Shown here: positions 43,903 to 53,607 of the stretch, piece after piece
How positions within the stretch are numbered: position 1 is the first letter of the stretch
Layout: each line of letters opens with the position of its first letter
From: CAYRFF01 sp964436125
GTDB taxonomy: Bacteria; Bacteroidota; Bacteroidia; Chitinophagales; Saprospiraceae
Reading direction: 5' to 3'
DNA length: 56,510 nt
Assembly: GCA_964436125.1 (NCBI GenBank)
Contig: CAYTBT010000019.1
Location: 1 to 56,510 of the forward strand
Position numbers and translations under genes: made by a program
The notes under the pieces: model-generated
What the model saw: only the letters and a program-made list of their open reading frames with translations
What the model was told of the DNA's origin: nothing
The model's database searches: none

Positions 43903-44784
43903 ATGGGAGAATGGAAGTATATGGAATTAAAAAAACGCAAATATCCGGCTAAGATAATTCTCTTCGGAGAGTATACTGTGGGAGCAGGGGGCACGGCTCT
44001 AGCCATGCCATACCCGAGTTTTTCTGCTAGATGGGCTCATGATGAGAGGAATTATGATTTACTTTCAGATTATTATACTTATCTCGAGGAGAAGGAATAT
44101 GCATTTCTGGATTATTCGCGGCTGGAAGATCTTAAGGAAGAGCGCCACGGACTAGATTGCAATATTCCCATCGGCTATGGATTGGGCTCTTCAGGAGCGA
44201 TAACTGCTGCGATTTATGATAGCATTTGCGGAAGCTATGAGGAAAAAAGTTATGTGGAGTTAAAAGAAGAATTGGGGCTTATGGAGAGCTATTATCACGG
44301 GTCGAGCTCAGGGACTGACCCTCTTGTTTCCTTGATAAATCAACCGCTTCATATCGGCGAGCATAAAATTACGGTACTAGGCAAGCAAGGGGCGAAGGAC
44401 TTCGGGGAATGGCAATTGTTTATGTATGATAGCGGGAAAGCGAGGTTGAGCCAGTCTTTTATTGAATTTTTTACGGAGAAATCAGCTGAGACCGCATTTA
44501 ATCGTGATTTTCTTGTTCCGATGAAGGAGCATGTTGCAGCTGCTATTGAGGCATACCTGAGCAGCGATGTTGATCTTCTGACGCATTTCCGGGAAATAAG
44601 TAGGATGGAATATGAGTTTATGCAACCGATGATTATTGAGTCGATTGATAAGTTGTGGCGCCGTGGTCTTTCTAGTGGTGAGTTTTATTTTAAACTCTGC
44701 GGTGCAGGTGGAGGTGGAATGTATTATGTCTATGGTCGGACCGATGCAATTGCCGATTTGCGGGATCACCTTATTCCGTTGTAA
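43903..44784 (+). CDS. GHMP kinase, probable mevalonate kinase
   Basis: 293-residue GHMP kinase. Substrate/nucleotide motifs: KIILFGEYTVGAGGTALAMP at the N-terminus, the phosphate loop PIGYGLGSSGA (89-99) and motif 3 KLCGAGGGGM near 265. The Asp in SSGTDPLVS is a candidate catalytic base. Bacteroidota make isoprenoids partly by the mevalonate route, and this short, diverged kinase type is annotated as mevalonate kinase in them; other GHMP substrates cannot be ruled out. Alternative ATG at 43921. The 3' end overlaps the convergent methyltransferase gene by 14 bp. Confidence 0.85.
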   Translation: MGEWKYMELKKRKYPAKIILFGEYTVGAGGTALAMPYPSFSARWAHDERNYDLLSDYYTYLEEKEYAFLDYSRLEDLKEERHGLDCNIPIGYGLGSSGAITAAIYDSICGSYEEKSYVELKEELGLMESYYHGSSSGTDPLVSLINQPLHIGEHKITVLGKQGAKDFGEWQLFMYDSGKARLSQSFIEFFTEKSAETAFNRDFLVPMKEHVAAAIEAYLSSDVDLLTHFREISRMEYEFMQPMIIESIDKLWRRGLSSGEFYFKLCGAGGGGMYYVYGRTDAIADLRDHLIPL

Positions 44785-45346
44785 GGTGCGTGGGATCGCG
44801 TCGACTCACGAGGACAAATGCCGGCGGCACATTCAAGGGAACGAAATTTACATCGACATTTCCAAATATGCTTTTATAGAGCTTCTTCATCGTAGGGGAG
44901 TAGTGAATCTGGACATAAGGGGCATTGTCTCGCATATTATCTCGGCATAGTTCAATAATCAGATACCGAATTTCATCGGGGACAACAATAAATGGAATTG
45001 CAGATATCACGGTATCCAATATCGGGAAGTCGTGTTTTTCCATATATTCCGGCAATTTTTCTGCGGTATCTTCAATGACAATAAGCCTGTCATCATCTAT
45101 TGCGCGCAAGGTTTCACAGAAAGTAGGATTCACTTCAAATGTCATGAGCCTAGCATCCGGTGACATACGTTCTAGGATGAAATTGGTTATCACACCATCA
45201 CCTGCACCGAGTTCTACGAGGAACTTTGCATTTTTATAGTCCACTTGGTCAGCCATTTTCTTGCAGACGAATCTCGAACTTCTTGTCAAGGTGCCTACTG
45301 TCTTAAAATGGTTAAGACTTTCTTTAAGGAATTTAATTTTTTTCAT
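44771..45346 (-). CDS. Class I SAM methyltransferase, PmtA/rRNA-adenine-methylase-like
   Basis: 191 residues. SAM site FLVELGAGDGVIT (about 43-55), acidic residue at the end of strand 2 (MTFEVN) and a motif IV region DTVISAIPF. The N-terminal FKTVGTLTRSSRFVCKKMA resembles PmtA-type phospholipid N-methyltransferases (QTGAIAPSS...). It might methylate phosphatidylethanolamine, or another substrate. It follows the OmpA/PD40 gene after 11 bp on the same strand and ends inside the convergent mevalonate kinase gene. Confidence 0.8.
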   Translation of the reverse strand: MKKIKFLKESLNHFKTVGTLTRSSRFVCKKMADQVDYKNAKFLVELGAGDGVITNFILERMSPDARLMTFEVNPTFCETLRAIDDDRLIVIEDTAEKLPEYMEKHDFPILDTVISAIPFIVVPDEIRYLIIELCRDNMRDNAPYVQIHYSPTMKKLYKSIFGNVDVNFVPLNVPPAFVLVSRRDPTHLTTE

Positions 45347-45357
45347 ATCTGTAAGTA

Positions 45358-47475
45358 TTATTCATCACCCGTACCGAGGTATGCTTTCAATTCAGGATAC
45401 TCGTTGACGGATGCTTTTAGTTCATCATGTGTCAGACGCATCCCATGAATATATGGAACGATAAAAGCGCCGTCAATTCCCATCGCTCTGATTTTATCGC
45501 GATACTGAAGTGCTTTGTCATAGCGCGTAAACAAGCCCATCGTGTACTTGTATAGTCCGGAATCACCGAGCTTATGGATCAAGACATTTTCTCCTTCTTC
45601 AATAAGTGGCGAAGAGTATTTCTGACCTACTGAGGCGACCTGCACGCGGAAAGATAAGCCTGAATTATAGCTATTGAAGATTTTAAATGCTGTCTGATCG
45701 GCATCCGGTGGAATTTTCGGTAATTTATATGTTATTGTGAGTGGATACATCTCTGTATCGGTAAAGTAAAAGTCAACGCGCGTATTAACTCCTTTAGGGA
45801 TATGGCCACCTCCGATATACCTGGAGACTGCAAGTGGATAGGCTGATCCACAGCCGGTAATCTGTATGCGATTGCCATCAATACCCTTATTTTTCAGATA
45901 ATTGGCTATCTGTTCTCCGGTTTTGACACTAAAATAGAGGTCGAGAGCTTTCTTGAGATCGGTGCTTGAGAACACTTGAATCCGCAACTTGATTGCCGGA
46001 TATGTATGCATTAAGTCTGCTATCTTATCGTATTCTTTTATCGTGGAAGGACGCATGACATTTCCATCGGAATACATAACTGAGGAAATGCTCACATCGC
46101 GTGGCTCCATAGTAATTCTGTCTGGATTATTTGTTTCGATAGGGCCTTGAATAACATGAGAAACGACGGCCGGGAAGGGAATCTGTGTTGCCGATAGTTG
46201 CTTTTTTAAATAGCCTGTATATAAATCGTAGCCACCATAGCCTGATTTCCTATCGGAACTGAAGAAGCAGGTTACTCGGTCTATCGACATGGCAAAATGT
46301 ATATCGTTTCCGGCGCTATTTAAAGGAGCCCCCATATTTTCGACATTTATGTACCTTCTGCTTTCATCATTCCACTCAGCAGTAAAGAAATCATAAGCAC
46401 CGAGGCTATTGGGCCTATCGCTGCTGAAGATTATTGTGAGGAAATCACTGGAAATGTACGGGCTGCGCTCGTTGTACGGGCTGTTTATTGTAGGACCCAG
46501 GTTACGTGGAATCGACCAGCTGTCACCTGTCTTATGCATTATGTATAAATCGTAGCCACCATATCCGCCATCTCTGATCGAGGCAAATACTATCGTGGAG
46601 TCATTGAGAATCTGAAAATCCTGATCTCCGTACATCGGATCGGCCGGTAGATGTACGATGTTTTTAAATTCCTTAGCTTGTATGCCGAAGGTATCCGTAC
46701 ATAAATATCCAAAGTACCGATCCTTCCCGGTAAAATAATACGCCACCTGCCCACTCGGTGAGAAGCCGTATAGTATTTCCGAATCGTCTGTATTCAACCG
46801 GGGATTCATAAAGCACTTATTCTGCCAGATGCCTTGAGCTACTTGAATAGTATAGATGTCCGTCGGTTGTTGTTCATAGGACTTAACCTCTTCTTGCATA
46901 GAATCGGGTATCGTCTCGGCCGAAAAGTATAATTTATAGGAGGAACTCTTGCTCACAACAGGGTAAAACTCGTCAAATATGGAGTTCACTTTACTTCCCA
47001 TATTATCGACATAAGCCCGACTGTCGTAATTGATGATTTTTCTTGCATTGCCACATCTTATCAGATGCGCTTTACTTGCCTCAATGAGTTTCTCATCAGA
47101 TCCTTGCACAATATACTTTTTATAGTATTCTGCAGCTTTATTAAATTGCTCAAGTCCGTGATAAGTACGTGCGATATAAAAATACAGGAGCTCGTCGGGA
47201 TGCCTGTCGTAGTTCACGACAAGCAAGAGAGATTTTAAGGCATCGGCAAGCCGGTTTACATGGTAGTAAGAGATACCAAGCTCTCTGAGTACGTCCAGAT
47301 TCTGGGGTTTGTACTGGTCAAATTCCTCAAGGTAACGCACCGCTTTGCGATATTTCCCTTCTTCATAAGCTCGATCTCCCATATCCTTCAAGTCCATGAT
47401 CGTATTCTGTGCAATACTATCCATAGACGCCCCCAGGCATAAAAGTCCTACGATACAAGTTATGAAGTATTTCAT
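45358..47475 (-). CDS. TPR - PD40 beta-propeller - OmpA-like - SPOR outer-membrane protein
   Basis: 705 residues. Signal peptide (1-22, SIAQN), TPR repeats (~28-130), a PD40/WD40-like propeller (~165-430 with repeated GGYGGYDLYIM and SGYGGYDLYTG blades), an OmpA C-terminal peptidoglycan-binding domain (~480-590, ending ITGCGSAYPLA) and a C-terminal SPOR-like segment (FRVQVASVGQ... to FIVPYIHG, ~620-690). The architecture resembles PorE, which anchors the T9SS, and related Bacteroidota envelope proteins. The link to the T9SS is supported only by the secreted subtilase in the window. It lies between the E2 gene (9 bp) and the methyltransferase. Confidence 0.85.
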   Translation of the reverse strand: MKYFITCIVGLLCLGASMDSIAQNTIMDLKDMGDRAYEEGKYRKAVRYLEEFDQYKPQNLDVLRELGISYYHVNRLADALKSLLLVVNYDRHPDELLYFYIARTYHGLEQFNKAAEYYKKYIVQGSDEKLIEASKAHLIRCGNARKIINYDSRAYVDNMGSKVNSIFDEFYPVVSKSSSYKLYFSAETIPDSMQEEVKSYEQQPTDIYTIQVAQGIWQNKCFMNPRLNTDDSEILYGFSPSGQVAYYFTGKDRYFGYLCTDTFGIQAKEFKNIVHLPADPMYGDQDFQILNDSTIVFASIRDGGYGGYDLYIMHKTGDSWSIPRNLGPTINSPYNERSPYISSDFLTIIFSSDRPNSLGAYDFFTAEWNDESRRYINVENMGAPLNSAGNDIHFAMSIDRVTCFFSSDRKSGYGGYDLYTGYLKKQLSATQIPFPAVVSHVIQGPIETNNPDRITMEPRDVSISSVMYSDGNVMRPSTIKEYDKIADLMHTYPAIKLRIQVFSSTDLKKALDLYFSVKTGEQIANYLKNKGIDGNRIQITGCGSAYPLAVSRYIGGGHIPKGVNTRVDFYFTDTEMYPLTITYKLPKIPPDADQTAFKIFNSYNSGLSFRVQVASVGQKYSSPLIEEGENVLIHKLGDSGLYKYTMGLFTRYDKALQYRDKIRAMGIDGAFIVPYIHGMRLTHDELKASVNEYPELKAYLGTGDE

Positions 47476-47484
47476 TCCGCTGAG

Positions 47485-48861
47485 TTAAATCGTTCTTTCT
47501 TCATCAAATGCCTCGAGATAATCGGCTACTCTACGCAAGAATGAACCTCCCATCATTCCATCGACAACGCGGTGATCGTATGAGAGGGAAAGGAACATTT
47601 TATGTCGTATTCCGATCGTATCTCCGTTTTCAGTTTCGATAACTGCAGGCTTTTTCTTAATTGTCCCTGTTGCTAGAATTGCTACTTGAGGTTGATTAAT
47701 AATCGGTGTGCCCATAACATTGCCAAATCCTCCGACATTGGTCAATGTGAAGGTGCCTCCCTGGATTTCTGCAGGCTTCAATTGATCATTTCTCGCCCTG
47801 TCCGCAAGGTCATTAACCCTTCTCGTAAGCCCGAGGAGATTTAACTCATCTGCATCGTGGATGACGGGAACGATAAGGTTGCCATCAGGCCGTGCAACTG
47901 CCATTCCGAGATTTACGTAGTGTTTCATGATGATTTTGTCACCCTTGACACTTACATTTACACCGGGGAAATCGCGGATTCCTTTTACGATTGCCTCCAT
48001 AAATAAAGGGGTGTAGGTGATGTTCTCTCCATACTTGGCGATAAATGGTTTTTTATTTTTCTCTCTCCATTGAACGAGATTGGTAACATCAGCTTCCACA
48101 AATGATGTGACGTGAGGTGAGGTATGCTTACTGGTGACCATGTGATCGGCAATAAGTTTACGCATTCTGCCCATTTCGATGATTTCTTCTCCTTCTTTAA
48201 GGACGATTTCTTCATCTTGAACTGCTTTTCCTGAGCTTTTCTTTGACGCAACTTTTGATGTGGATACAGTAGCAGCTTTAGGAGTAGTGCTTGCAGTTTT
48301 TGTGTCTCTTGATTCTAGGTAAGCTAGAATGTCCGACTTCGTTACTCTATCATTCATTCCTGTACCTGCAATACTGTCCAGCTCTGCCTGACTTATTCCT
48401 TCAGCTTGAGCTATATTTCTCACGAGAGGGGAGTAGAAGCGATCAGATTGCGATGGAACACCTACCTGAGTTCCTGTATTCTTGCTGATATCTGGAATTT
48501 TTTTCGCAGCTACAGGCTCTTGTTTCTGAAAAGAAGCTTCGCTTTCTTGTTGATCTTCTTGTTCTTCCTCCGTAGAATTGTTTTGGTCTGTGGAAATGGA
48601 ACCGGTGCCTGCTGCGTCTCCTTCAGTTTCAATAATGGCAATGGGTTTTCCGATTTCAACAACATCCTCAACATCGTAGAGAAGTTTAACTATAGTGCCT
48701 TCAACGGGGCTGGGAACCTCAGAATCCACCTTGTCGGTTGCAATTTCCAATACCGTTTCATCAACCTCAACATGGTCGCCCACGTTTTTTACCCAATTAA
48801 GGATGGTTGCTTCGATAATACTTTCGCCCATTTTAGGCATGATCAATTCTACTTGAGCCAT
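47485..48861 (-). CDS. 2-oxoacid dehydrogenase complex E2 (dihydrolipoamide acyltransferase)
   Basis: 458 residues. N-terminal lipoyl domain with the attachment Lys44 (EIATDKVDSEVPSP), a flexible Ser/Ala/Pro linker, the E3/E1-binding domain (~142-180, SPLVRNIAQAEGI...GTGMNDRVTKSDI) and the catalytic domain with SYDHRVVDG near residue 430. One lipoyl domain and the linker fit a branched-chain or 2-oxoglutarate-type E2; the acyl specificity cannot be read. E1 and E3 genes are not in the window. A -7 box lies 41 bases upstream of the ATG. Confidence 0.92.
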   Translation of the reverse strand: MAQVELIMPKMGESIIEATILNWVKNVGDHVEVDETVLEIATDKVDSEVPSPVEGTIVKLLYDVEDVVEIGKPIAIIETEGDAAGTGSISTDQNNSTEEEQEDQQESEASFQKQEPVAAKKIPDISKNTGTQVGVPSQSDRFYSPLVRNIAQAEGISQAELDSIAGTGMNDRVTKSDILAYLESRDTKTASTTPKAATVSTSKVASKKSSGKAVQDEEIVLKEGEEIIEMGRMRKLIADHMVTSKHTSPHVTSFVEADVTNLVQWREKNKKPFIAKYGENITYTPLFMEAIVKGIRDFPGVNVSVKGDKIIMKHYVNLGMAVARPDGNLIVPVIHDADELNLLGLTRRVNDLADRARNDQLKPAEIQGGTFTLTNVGGFGNVMGTPIINQPQVAILATGTIKKKPAVIETENGDTIGIRHKMFLSLSYDHRVVDGMMGGSFLRRVADYLEAFDEERTI

Positions 48862-48901
48862 GGTGTATATTATGTTAATTCTTTATGTCAAAATAAGACT
48901 G

Positions 48902-48909
48902 CAAAAATA
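48902..48909 (-). promoter_or_regulatory. -7 box of the E2 gene
   Basis: Minus-strand TATTTTTG followed by C, between the cinA stop and the E2 start; weak T-rich -33. Confidence 0.5.
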
Positions 48910-48917
48910 ACGATAAT

Positions 48918-50168
48918 TCAAGCCAATAAAAATTTTCTTAAGAGTTTAAGGGATAAACTCGATGAAAGAATGATATTTTTACTGCGATTATGCGTTAAAT
49001 TTAAGCGTTCTGTCCGATATTTACCTTTTCTATCTGCTACAGCAATCCAGATTGTGCCCACCGGTTTTTCCTCTGTTCCGCCACTCGGTCCCGCTATTCC
49101 GGAAAGGGCGATCGCATAATCGGCATTTAATATGCGACATGCGTTCATTGCCATTTCTTGCACTACCTGTTCCGAGACTGCTCCATATTGCTGAATACTA
49201 GTCGATTTTACTTGCAATAATTGCTCTTTTAGCTCATTGCTATATGCAATGACTGAACCTTTATAATAAGCTGACGCTCCCGGATGACTTGTCAATAAAT
49301 GCGCTAGATATCCACCTGTGCAACTTTCAGCAGTTACCAATTGTTTATTTTTTTCTTTAAGTAGTCGCGCTATTACTTCCTCGATGCCTATGTCCTCTTC
49401 AGCATAGATAACTTCAGTTAATTGATTCCTCAGCCTTTCGGCAAATGCCTCCATTTCCTCAAGTGCTGTACTTTTATTGTCCCGATACGTAAGCCTTACC
49501 TTCACTTGAGAAGCTGAAGGGAGGAATGCGATTTCCATCTCCGGTGGCTTTGCCTCTGCAATCTCCTTTACTTTCTGAGCAATCCAAGTTTCAGATTTTC
49601 CTATTGTGGCAAATGTCTTGTGGATTATGGAAGGTCCTGCAGTCCATTTATGGATTAAATCGCGTCCGCCTCCTCGGAGCATTATTGCTTTCATTTCACT
49701 CGGTACACCCGGGAGTAAAATAAAAGCATTGCGCTCGTTTCTGTAGCTTATTCCCATAGCTGTTCCTTCCGGATTGTCGAGGAGAGACACTCCTTCAGGG
49801 AGGATAGATTGATGTTTGTGTAGCGCACTGATTTTATGCTCTCTACCTGCGTATGTCTGCTTTATGTGTTCCCATTGTTGCTTATTAAATGACATTTTTA
49901 GCTGTAAATGCTCTGCGAGAGTTGCCTTGGTACGGTCATCTTCGGTAGGACCCAGTCCGCCGGTTACTATAATAATACCCGAATCGCCGGAGATGTCTGT
50001 GAGAGCTTTTACGATGTCGCTCTGATTATCTCTGATAATCCGGGTATGGTTGACTTCACAAGCATCCGAAGCCAGTAAACGTATGAGCCACGAGGTATTG
50101 GTATCCTTTACTTGGCCGATGAGGAGTTCGTCACCGATGGCGATAATGCTTATTCTTTTATTAATCAT
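48918..50168 (-). CDS. cinA: CinA-like protein (MoCF domain + nicotinamide-nucleotide amidohydrolase)
   Basis: 416 residues. N-terminal MoCF/ADP-ribose pyrophosphatase-like domain (IGDELLIGQVKDTNT at 12-26; VTGGLGPTEDD near 68). C-terminal PncC domain (~255-416) with TAESCTGGYLAH and the ALSGIAGPSGG motif, which deamidates nicotinamide mononucleotide for NAD recycling. Full-length two-domain type, annotated competence/damage-inducible CinA. Its start overlaps the birA stop by 8 bp, so birA-cinA is an operon. Confidence 0.94.
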   Translation of the reverse strand: MINKRISIIAIGDELLIGQVKDTNTSWLIRLLASDACEVNHTRIIRDNQSDIVKALTDISGDSGIIIVTGGLGPTEDDRTKATLAEHLQLKMSFNKQQWEHIKQTYAGREHKISALHKHQSILPEGVSLLDNPEGTAMGISYRNERNAFILLPGVPSEMKAIMLRGGGRDLIHKWTAGPSIIHKTFATIGKSETWIAQKVKEIAEAKPPEMEIAFLPSASQVKVRLTYRDNKSTALEEMEAFAERLRNQLTEVIYAEEDIGIEEVIARLLKEKNKQLVTAESCTGGYLAHLLTSHPGASAYYKGSVIAYSNELKEQLLQVKSTSIQQYGAVSEQVVQEMAMNACRILNADYAIALSGIAGPSGGTEEKPVGTIWIAVADRKGKYRTERLNLTHNRSKNIILSSSLSLKLLRKFLLA

Positions 50169-50979
50169 TGATGAGATATTTAATACTCTTTACAGCATAA
50201 GCTTTTTGCCCTTGATTTGTTTTAATGAGGAGGTCACCACGGTGATTTATTCCATTGATCGTGCCCTTAAAAGTCTGTCCTGTATTGCGATCGTAAAATG
50301 AACTGAGTTTATTAAATCTAAACATATTTATGTAGTACTCATCGAGTAATTCAGCGTATTTCTCTGCTTTTAATTTATTGTAGTAATAATTGAGTTCATT
50401 GCACAATTGTAATACCAATAAATCTAAAGGCGGCAATTTTTTTTCCCCTTCATCGAGGAAGGCGATATCGTAGGGTGTATCGGGAATCACATCAAATGGA
50501 AAGATGTTTAAGCCGATACCTATGACTAATGATGAAAAATGGCGCTTCTTTATACTGGTCTTTAATAGTATGCCACAGAGTTTTCTGCGGTCGAGAAGGA
50601 TATCATTGGGCCATTTAATCGTGGGATTTAAATTTTCAGCATAGTAAATCGATATTCTGTGTACTGCAAGACTTACGGCAATCGTAAGGTAAAAGTGTTT
50701 CAGCGGGGAGAGGAAGGACGGGAACAAGATGACTGACATAGTAACTGCTTTATGAGCCTCGGTGTACCATGAACTGCCAAGCTGTCCGATTCCGTCTGCC
50801 TGATAGTCTGTAAATATAACCGTTCCATCCTTTGGCGGAGTATTTGCGGTAAGCAGATTATGAGCATAGACATTTGTGGAAGCTAAAGTAGGTTTATGGA
50901 TTAAAACATTTCCGATATTTCCTACGTTATCTTTTAAATGTAAGCTACTGCGAGTATCTTTGTTTTTATTTACTTGCAT
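50161..50979 (-). CDS. birA: Biotin--[acetyl-CoA-carboxylase] ligase, without the DNA-binding domain
   Basis: Joins biotin to carboxylase carrier domains. Catalytic motifs: ASTNVYA, the loop TDYQADGIGQLGSSW (GRGR-type biotinyl-AMP loop, here degenerate), KWPNDILL and CGILLKTS, then GIGLNI. I start at the ATG at 50979 (272 residues), because the conserved fold begins soon after (IHKPTLASTN). Two upstream in-frame ATGs (51027, 51069) add a hydrophobic stretch unlike the family. There is no helix-turn-helix, so it is not the repressor form. Divergent from rsfS; overlaps cinA by 8 bp. Confidence 0.85.
   Translation of the reverse strand: MQVNKNKDTRSSLHLKDNVGNIGNVLIHKPTLASTNVYAHNLLTANTPPKDGTVIFTDYQADGIGQLGSSWYTEAHKAVTMSVILFPSFLSPLKHFYLTIAVSLAVHRISIYYAENLNPTIKWPNDILLDRRKLCGILLKTSIKKRHFSSLVIGIGLNIFPFDVIPDTPYDIAFLDEGEKKLPPLDLLVLQLCNELNYYYNKLKAEKYAELLDEYYINMFRFNKLSSFYDRNTGQTFKGTINGINHRGDLLIKTNQGQKAYAVKSIKYLIND
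50955..50962 (+). promoter_or_regulatory. -7 box candidate for rsfS-ftsH
   Basis: TATCTTTG, a perfect match, about 120 bases upstream of rsfS and inside the 5' end of birA on the other strand. No clear -33. Confidence 0.4.
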
Positions 50980-51081
50980 AGGCAACAATAATAAGGGATA
51001 AAGTATTATCAGAAGGTATTTTTTCATTAAAAATTCAGAAATATTCAGAGCGAGAAGAAAGTCATTCAACCCGATATAATT

Positions 51082-51432
51082 GTGACAGACGCACTAGTTG
51101 AGGCTATTATAAATGCTATTCAAGATGTGCAAGGGAAGCGGATCGTATCACTGGACTTACGCGAGTTAAATGATGCTCCTGCAAGTTACTTTGTAATCTG
51201 CAGTGGGGAATCGCGTAGGAAGATACAGGCTATATCGGAGCGGATTGAAGAATATGTGAAAGAAGAAACGGGGACAAGACCCGTTCATATTGAAGGTCAA
51301 GAGAATAAAAACTGGGTATTGATAGATTATTTTAACGTGGTGGTACATATATTTCATCCTACGGCAAGAGATTTTTATGAACTCGACGAGTTGTGGGGCG
51401 ATGCGCAGATAGTTATGCATACGGATGAGTAA
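51082..51432 (+). CDS. rsfS: Ribosomal silencing factor RsfS
   Basis: 116 residues. It binds L14 of the 50S subunit and blocks subunit joining in stationary phase or starvation. The family pattern is complete: LVEAIINAIQDVQGKRIVSLDLRELNDAPASYFVICSGESRRKIQAI and, near the end, NWVLIDYFNVVVHIFHPTARDFYELDELWGDA. The start is GTG, with no in-frame ATG upstream. ftsH follows after 52 bp; the rsfS-ftsH order divergent from birA is common in Bacteroidota. Confidence 0.95.
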   Translation: MTDALVEAIINAIQDVQGKRIVSLDLRELNDAPASYFVICSGESRRKIQAISERIEEYVKEETGTRPVHIEGQENKNWVLIDYFNVVVHIFHPTARDFYELDELWGDAQIVMHTDE

Positions 51433-51484
51433 AGCATTGTCAGATAGTTCTATATACACAAGAGAAGAAAATATAAATAATTGA

Positions 51485-53542
51485 ATGAGTAGTAGTACGG
51501 GAGGAAAAAAAGGACAGAATAAAAAGCCTAAGAGTAATTTTAATTTTAGCTCCTTATGGATTTATGGCATAATTATTCTTGTCTTTATCGTTTTTAACCT
51601 ATTCGGGTCAGGAACGTTTGACAATAAGCCGATTACGATGTCGCGCTTTGAGAAAATTGCTCGCGCAGGGGATATTCAGAAGCTTGAGATCGTAAACCAG
51701 AAATACGCACAAGTATATCTGAAACAGGATGCGCTCAATGAAGCCAAGTATAAGGATGCCAATCGGACGAGCTTCGGTAACCGACAAGCCAATTACAGTT
51801 TCAATATCGGCTCCCTGGAGGTATTTGCCAAGCGCTTAAATGAACTTAACCAGCAATTGCCCGAGTCTCGACAGATCGAACCACAATATGTCGAGCAACA
51901 GAATTGGATAGGTCCTATCTTGAGCTGGGTAATTCCTATAGCTTTATTTGTAGGTATATGGTTATTCCTCTTCCGTCGCATGAGTGGTGGTAAAGGAGGT
52001 CCGGGCTCACAGATATTTAATATTGGGAAGAGTAAGGCGACTCTATTTGACAATGATACTAAGGTTAAAGTAACATTTGAAGACGTAGCGGGACTGGATG
52101 AGGCTAAGGAAGAAGTGATGGAAATCGTTTCATTTCTGAAGAATCCGACAAAATATACAGCGCTGGGAGGTAAAATCCCCAAGGGTGTGCTTCTTGTCGG
52201 CCCTCCGGGGACAGGTAAAACACTATTGGCAAAGGCAGTTGCCGGTGAGGCCAATGTGCCTTTTTTCTCGATATCTGGTTCTGATTTTGTAGAAATGTTT
52301 GTCGGTGTAGGGGCATCGCGTGTACGAGATTTATTTAAAACAGCACGAGAAAAAGCACCATGTATCATCTTTATTGACGAGATTGATGCCATCGGTAGAA
52401 CGCGCGGAAGAAATAGCATGACCGGAGGGAACGATGAAAGGGAGAATACTTTGAATCAGCTTCTCGTTGAGATGGATGGATTTTCTACGGATAAAGGCGT
52501 TATCCTGATGGCTGCAACCAATAGGCCGGACGTATTAGACAAGGCTTTAATGAGGCCGGGAAGATTTGATCGACAGATAGGTATTGATCGACCGGATTTA
52601 AAAGGACGCGTCGGAATTTTTAAAGTACACTTGAAAGATATTAAAACTTGTGAAAGCTTAGATACACAAGTATTGGCAGAGATGACGCCCGGATTTGCCG
52701 GTGCGGATATTGCCAATGTCTGTAATGAGGCTGCTCTCATCGCTGCTCGACGCAATAAAAAATGCGTTGATATGGATGACTTTAACTATGCTCTTGACAG
52801 AGTTATCGGCGGGCTGGAGAAGAAGAACAAGTTTATCTCTCCCAAAGAGAAGGAGATTATCGCTTATCACGAAGCAGGACACGCGATATGTGGCTGGTTC
52901 CTCGAGCATGCCTCTCCACTTGTTAAAGTAACAATAGTTCCTCGCGGAATAGGGACACTAGGTTATGCGCAATATCTACCCAAGGAAGAATACATCACGA
53001 GAAAAGAACAGTTGCTTGACAGAATGTGCATGACATTCGGTGGTCGTGCTGCAGAGGAGATTATTTTTGGCAAAATATCTACTGGAGCGCAGAACGATCT
53101 CGATCAAGTGACCAAGATGGCCTACTCAATGGTTGTCATCTATGGAATGGATAAAGATGTAGGACAAGTTTCCTTCCATGGACTTTCTCAAGATCAATTC
53201 CAGAAACCTTACTCTGAAGAGACTTCATCGATGATCGATAAGGCTGTGAGAAAGCTTGTTATTGAGCAGTACGATCGAGCTAAAGAACTCTTGATGGAAA
53301 GGCGAGAGGAACTGGAAATCCTTGCTCAACAACTACTGGATAAAGAGGTACTTGTCAAATCCGATGTAATTAAATTAATCGGACCAAGGCCATTTGACGA
53401 TAAGACGCCTCATGAACTTGCGGAGGAAGGTATTCACAATAAAGGTATTGCCAAGAATAAAACGACTCAATCCCAAAACGGCGAAGGGAATAAAACAGAT
53501 GATTCTGAAGAATCCTTACCCGTTGATGATAATGTAGGCTAG
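51485..53542 (+). CDS. ftsH: ATP-dependent zinc metalloprotease FtsH
   Basis: 685-residue membrane AAA+ protease. Helices at about 25-41 and 145-164 flank a periplasmic domain. The AAA module has Walker A GPPGTGKT (239-246), Walker B IIFIDEIDAIG, the pore motif FVEMFVGVGASR and SRH NRPDVLDKALMRPGRFD. The zinc site HEAGH is near residue 460 and a second metal ligand region lies at the later helix. The tail is acidic and Ser/Asp rich. All catalytic elements are intact. Confidence 0.97.
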   Translation: MSSSTGGKKGQNKKPKSNFNFSSLWIYGIIILVFIVFNLFGSGTFDNKPITMSRFEKIARAGDIQKLEIVNQKYAQVYLKQDALNEAKYKDANRTSFGNRQANYSFNIGSLEVFAKRLNELNQQLPESRQIEPQYVEQQNWIGPILSWVIPIALFVGIWLFLFRRMSGGKGGPGSQIFNIGKSKATLFDNDTKVKVTFEDVAGLDEAKEEVMEIVSFLKNPTKYTALGGKIPKGVLLVGPPGTGKTLLAKAVAGEANVPFFSISGSDFVEMFVGVGASRVRDLFKTAREKAPCIIFIDEIDAIGRTRGRNSMTGGNDERENTLNQLLVEMDGFSTDKGVILMAATNRPDVLDKALMRPGRFDRQIGIDRPDLKGRVGIFKVHLKDIKTCESLDTQVLAEMTPGFAGADIANVCNEAALIAARRNKKCVDMDDFNYALDRVIGGLEKKNKFISPKEKEIIAYHEAGHAICGWFLEHASPLVKVTIVPRGIGTLGYAQYLPKEEYITRKEQLLDRMCMTFGGRAAEEIIFGKISTGAQNDLDQVTKMAYSMVVIYGMDKDVGQVSFHGLSQDQFQKPYSEETSSMIDKAVRKLVIEQYDRAKELLMERREELEILAQQLLDKEVLVKSDVIKLIGPRPFDDKTPHELAEEGIHNKGIAKNKTTQSQNGEGNKTDDSEESLPVDDNVG

Positions 53543-53585
53543 ACTAGAAAGCTCATCGTAATATTATTTATGATAAAATGCATAG

Positions 53586-53607
53586 GATGTACCACTGCAG
53601 CTACATC
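53586..53607. terminator. Weak hairpin between convergent ftsH and the subtilase gene
   Basis: GATGTA (53586-53591) pairs with TACATC (53602-53607) across a 10-base loop; TTTATAAATTTT follows on the plus strand. It overlaps the subtilase stop codon. Confidence 0.35.

Noticed and set aside
50980..51069. Longer BirA starts at 51027 and 51069
   Set aside because: They add a hydrophobic leader not expected for a cytosolic ligase; the family fold begins after 50979.
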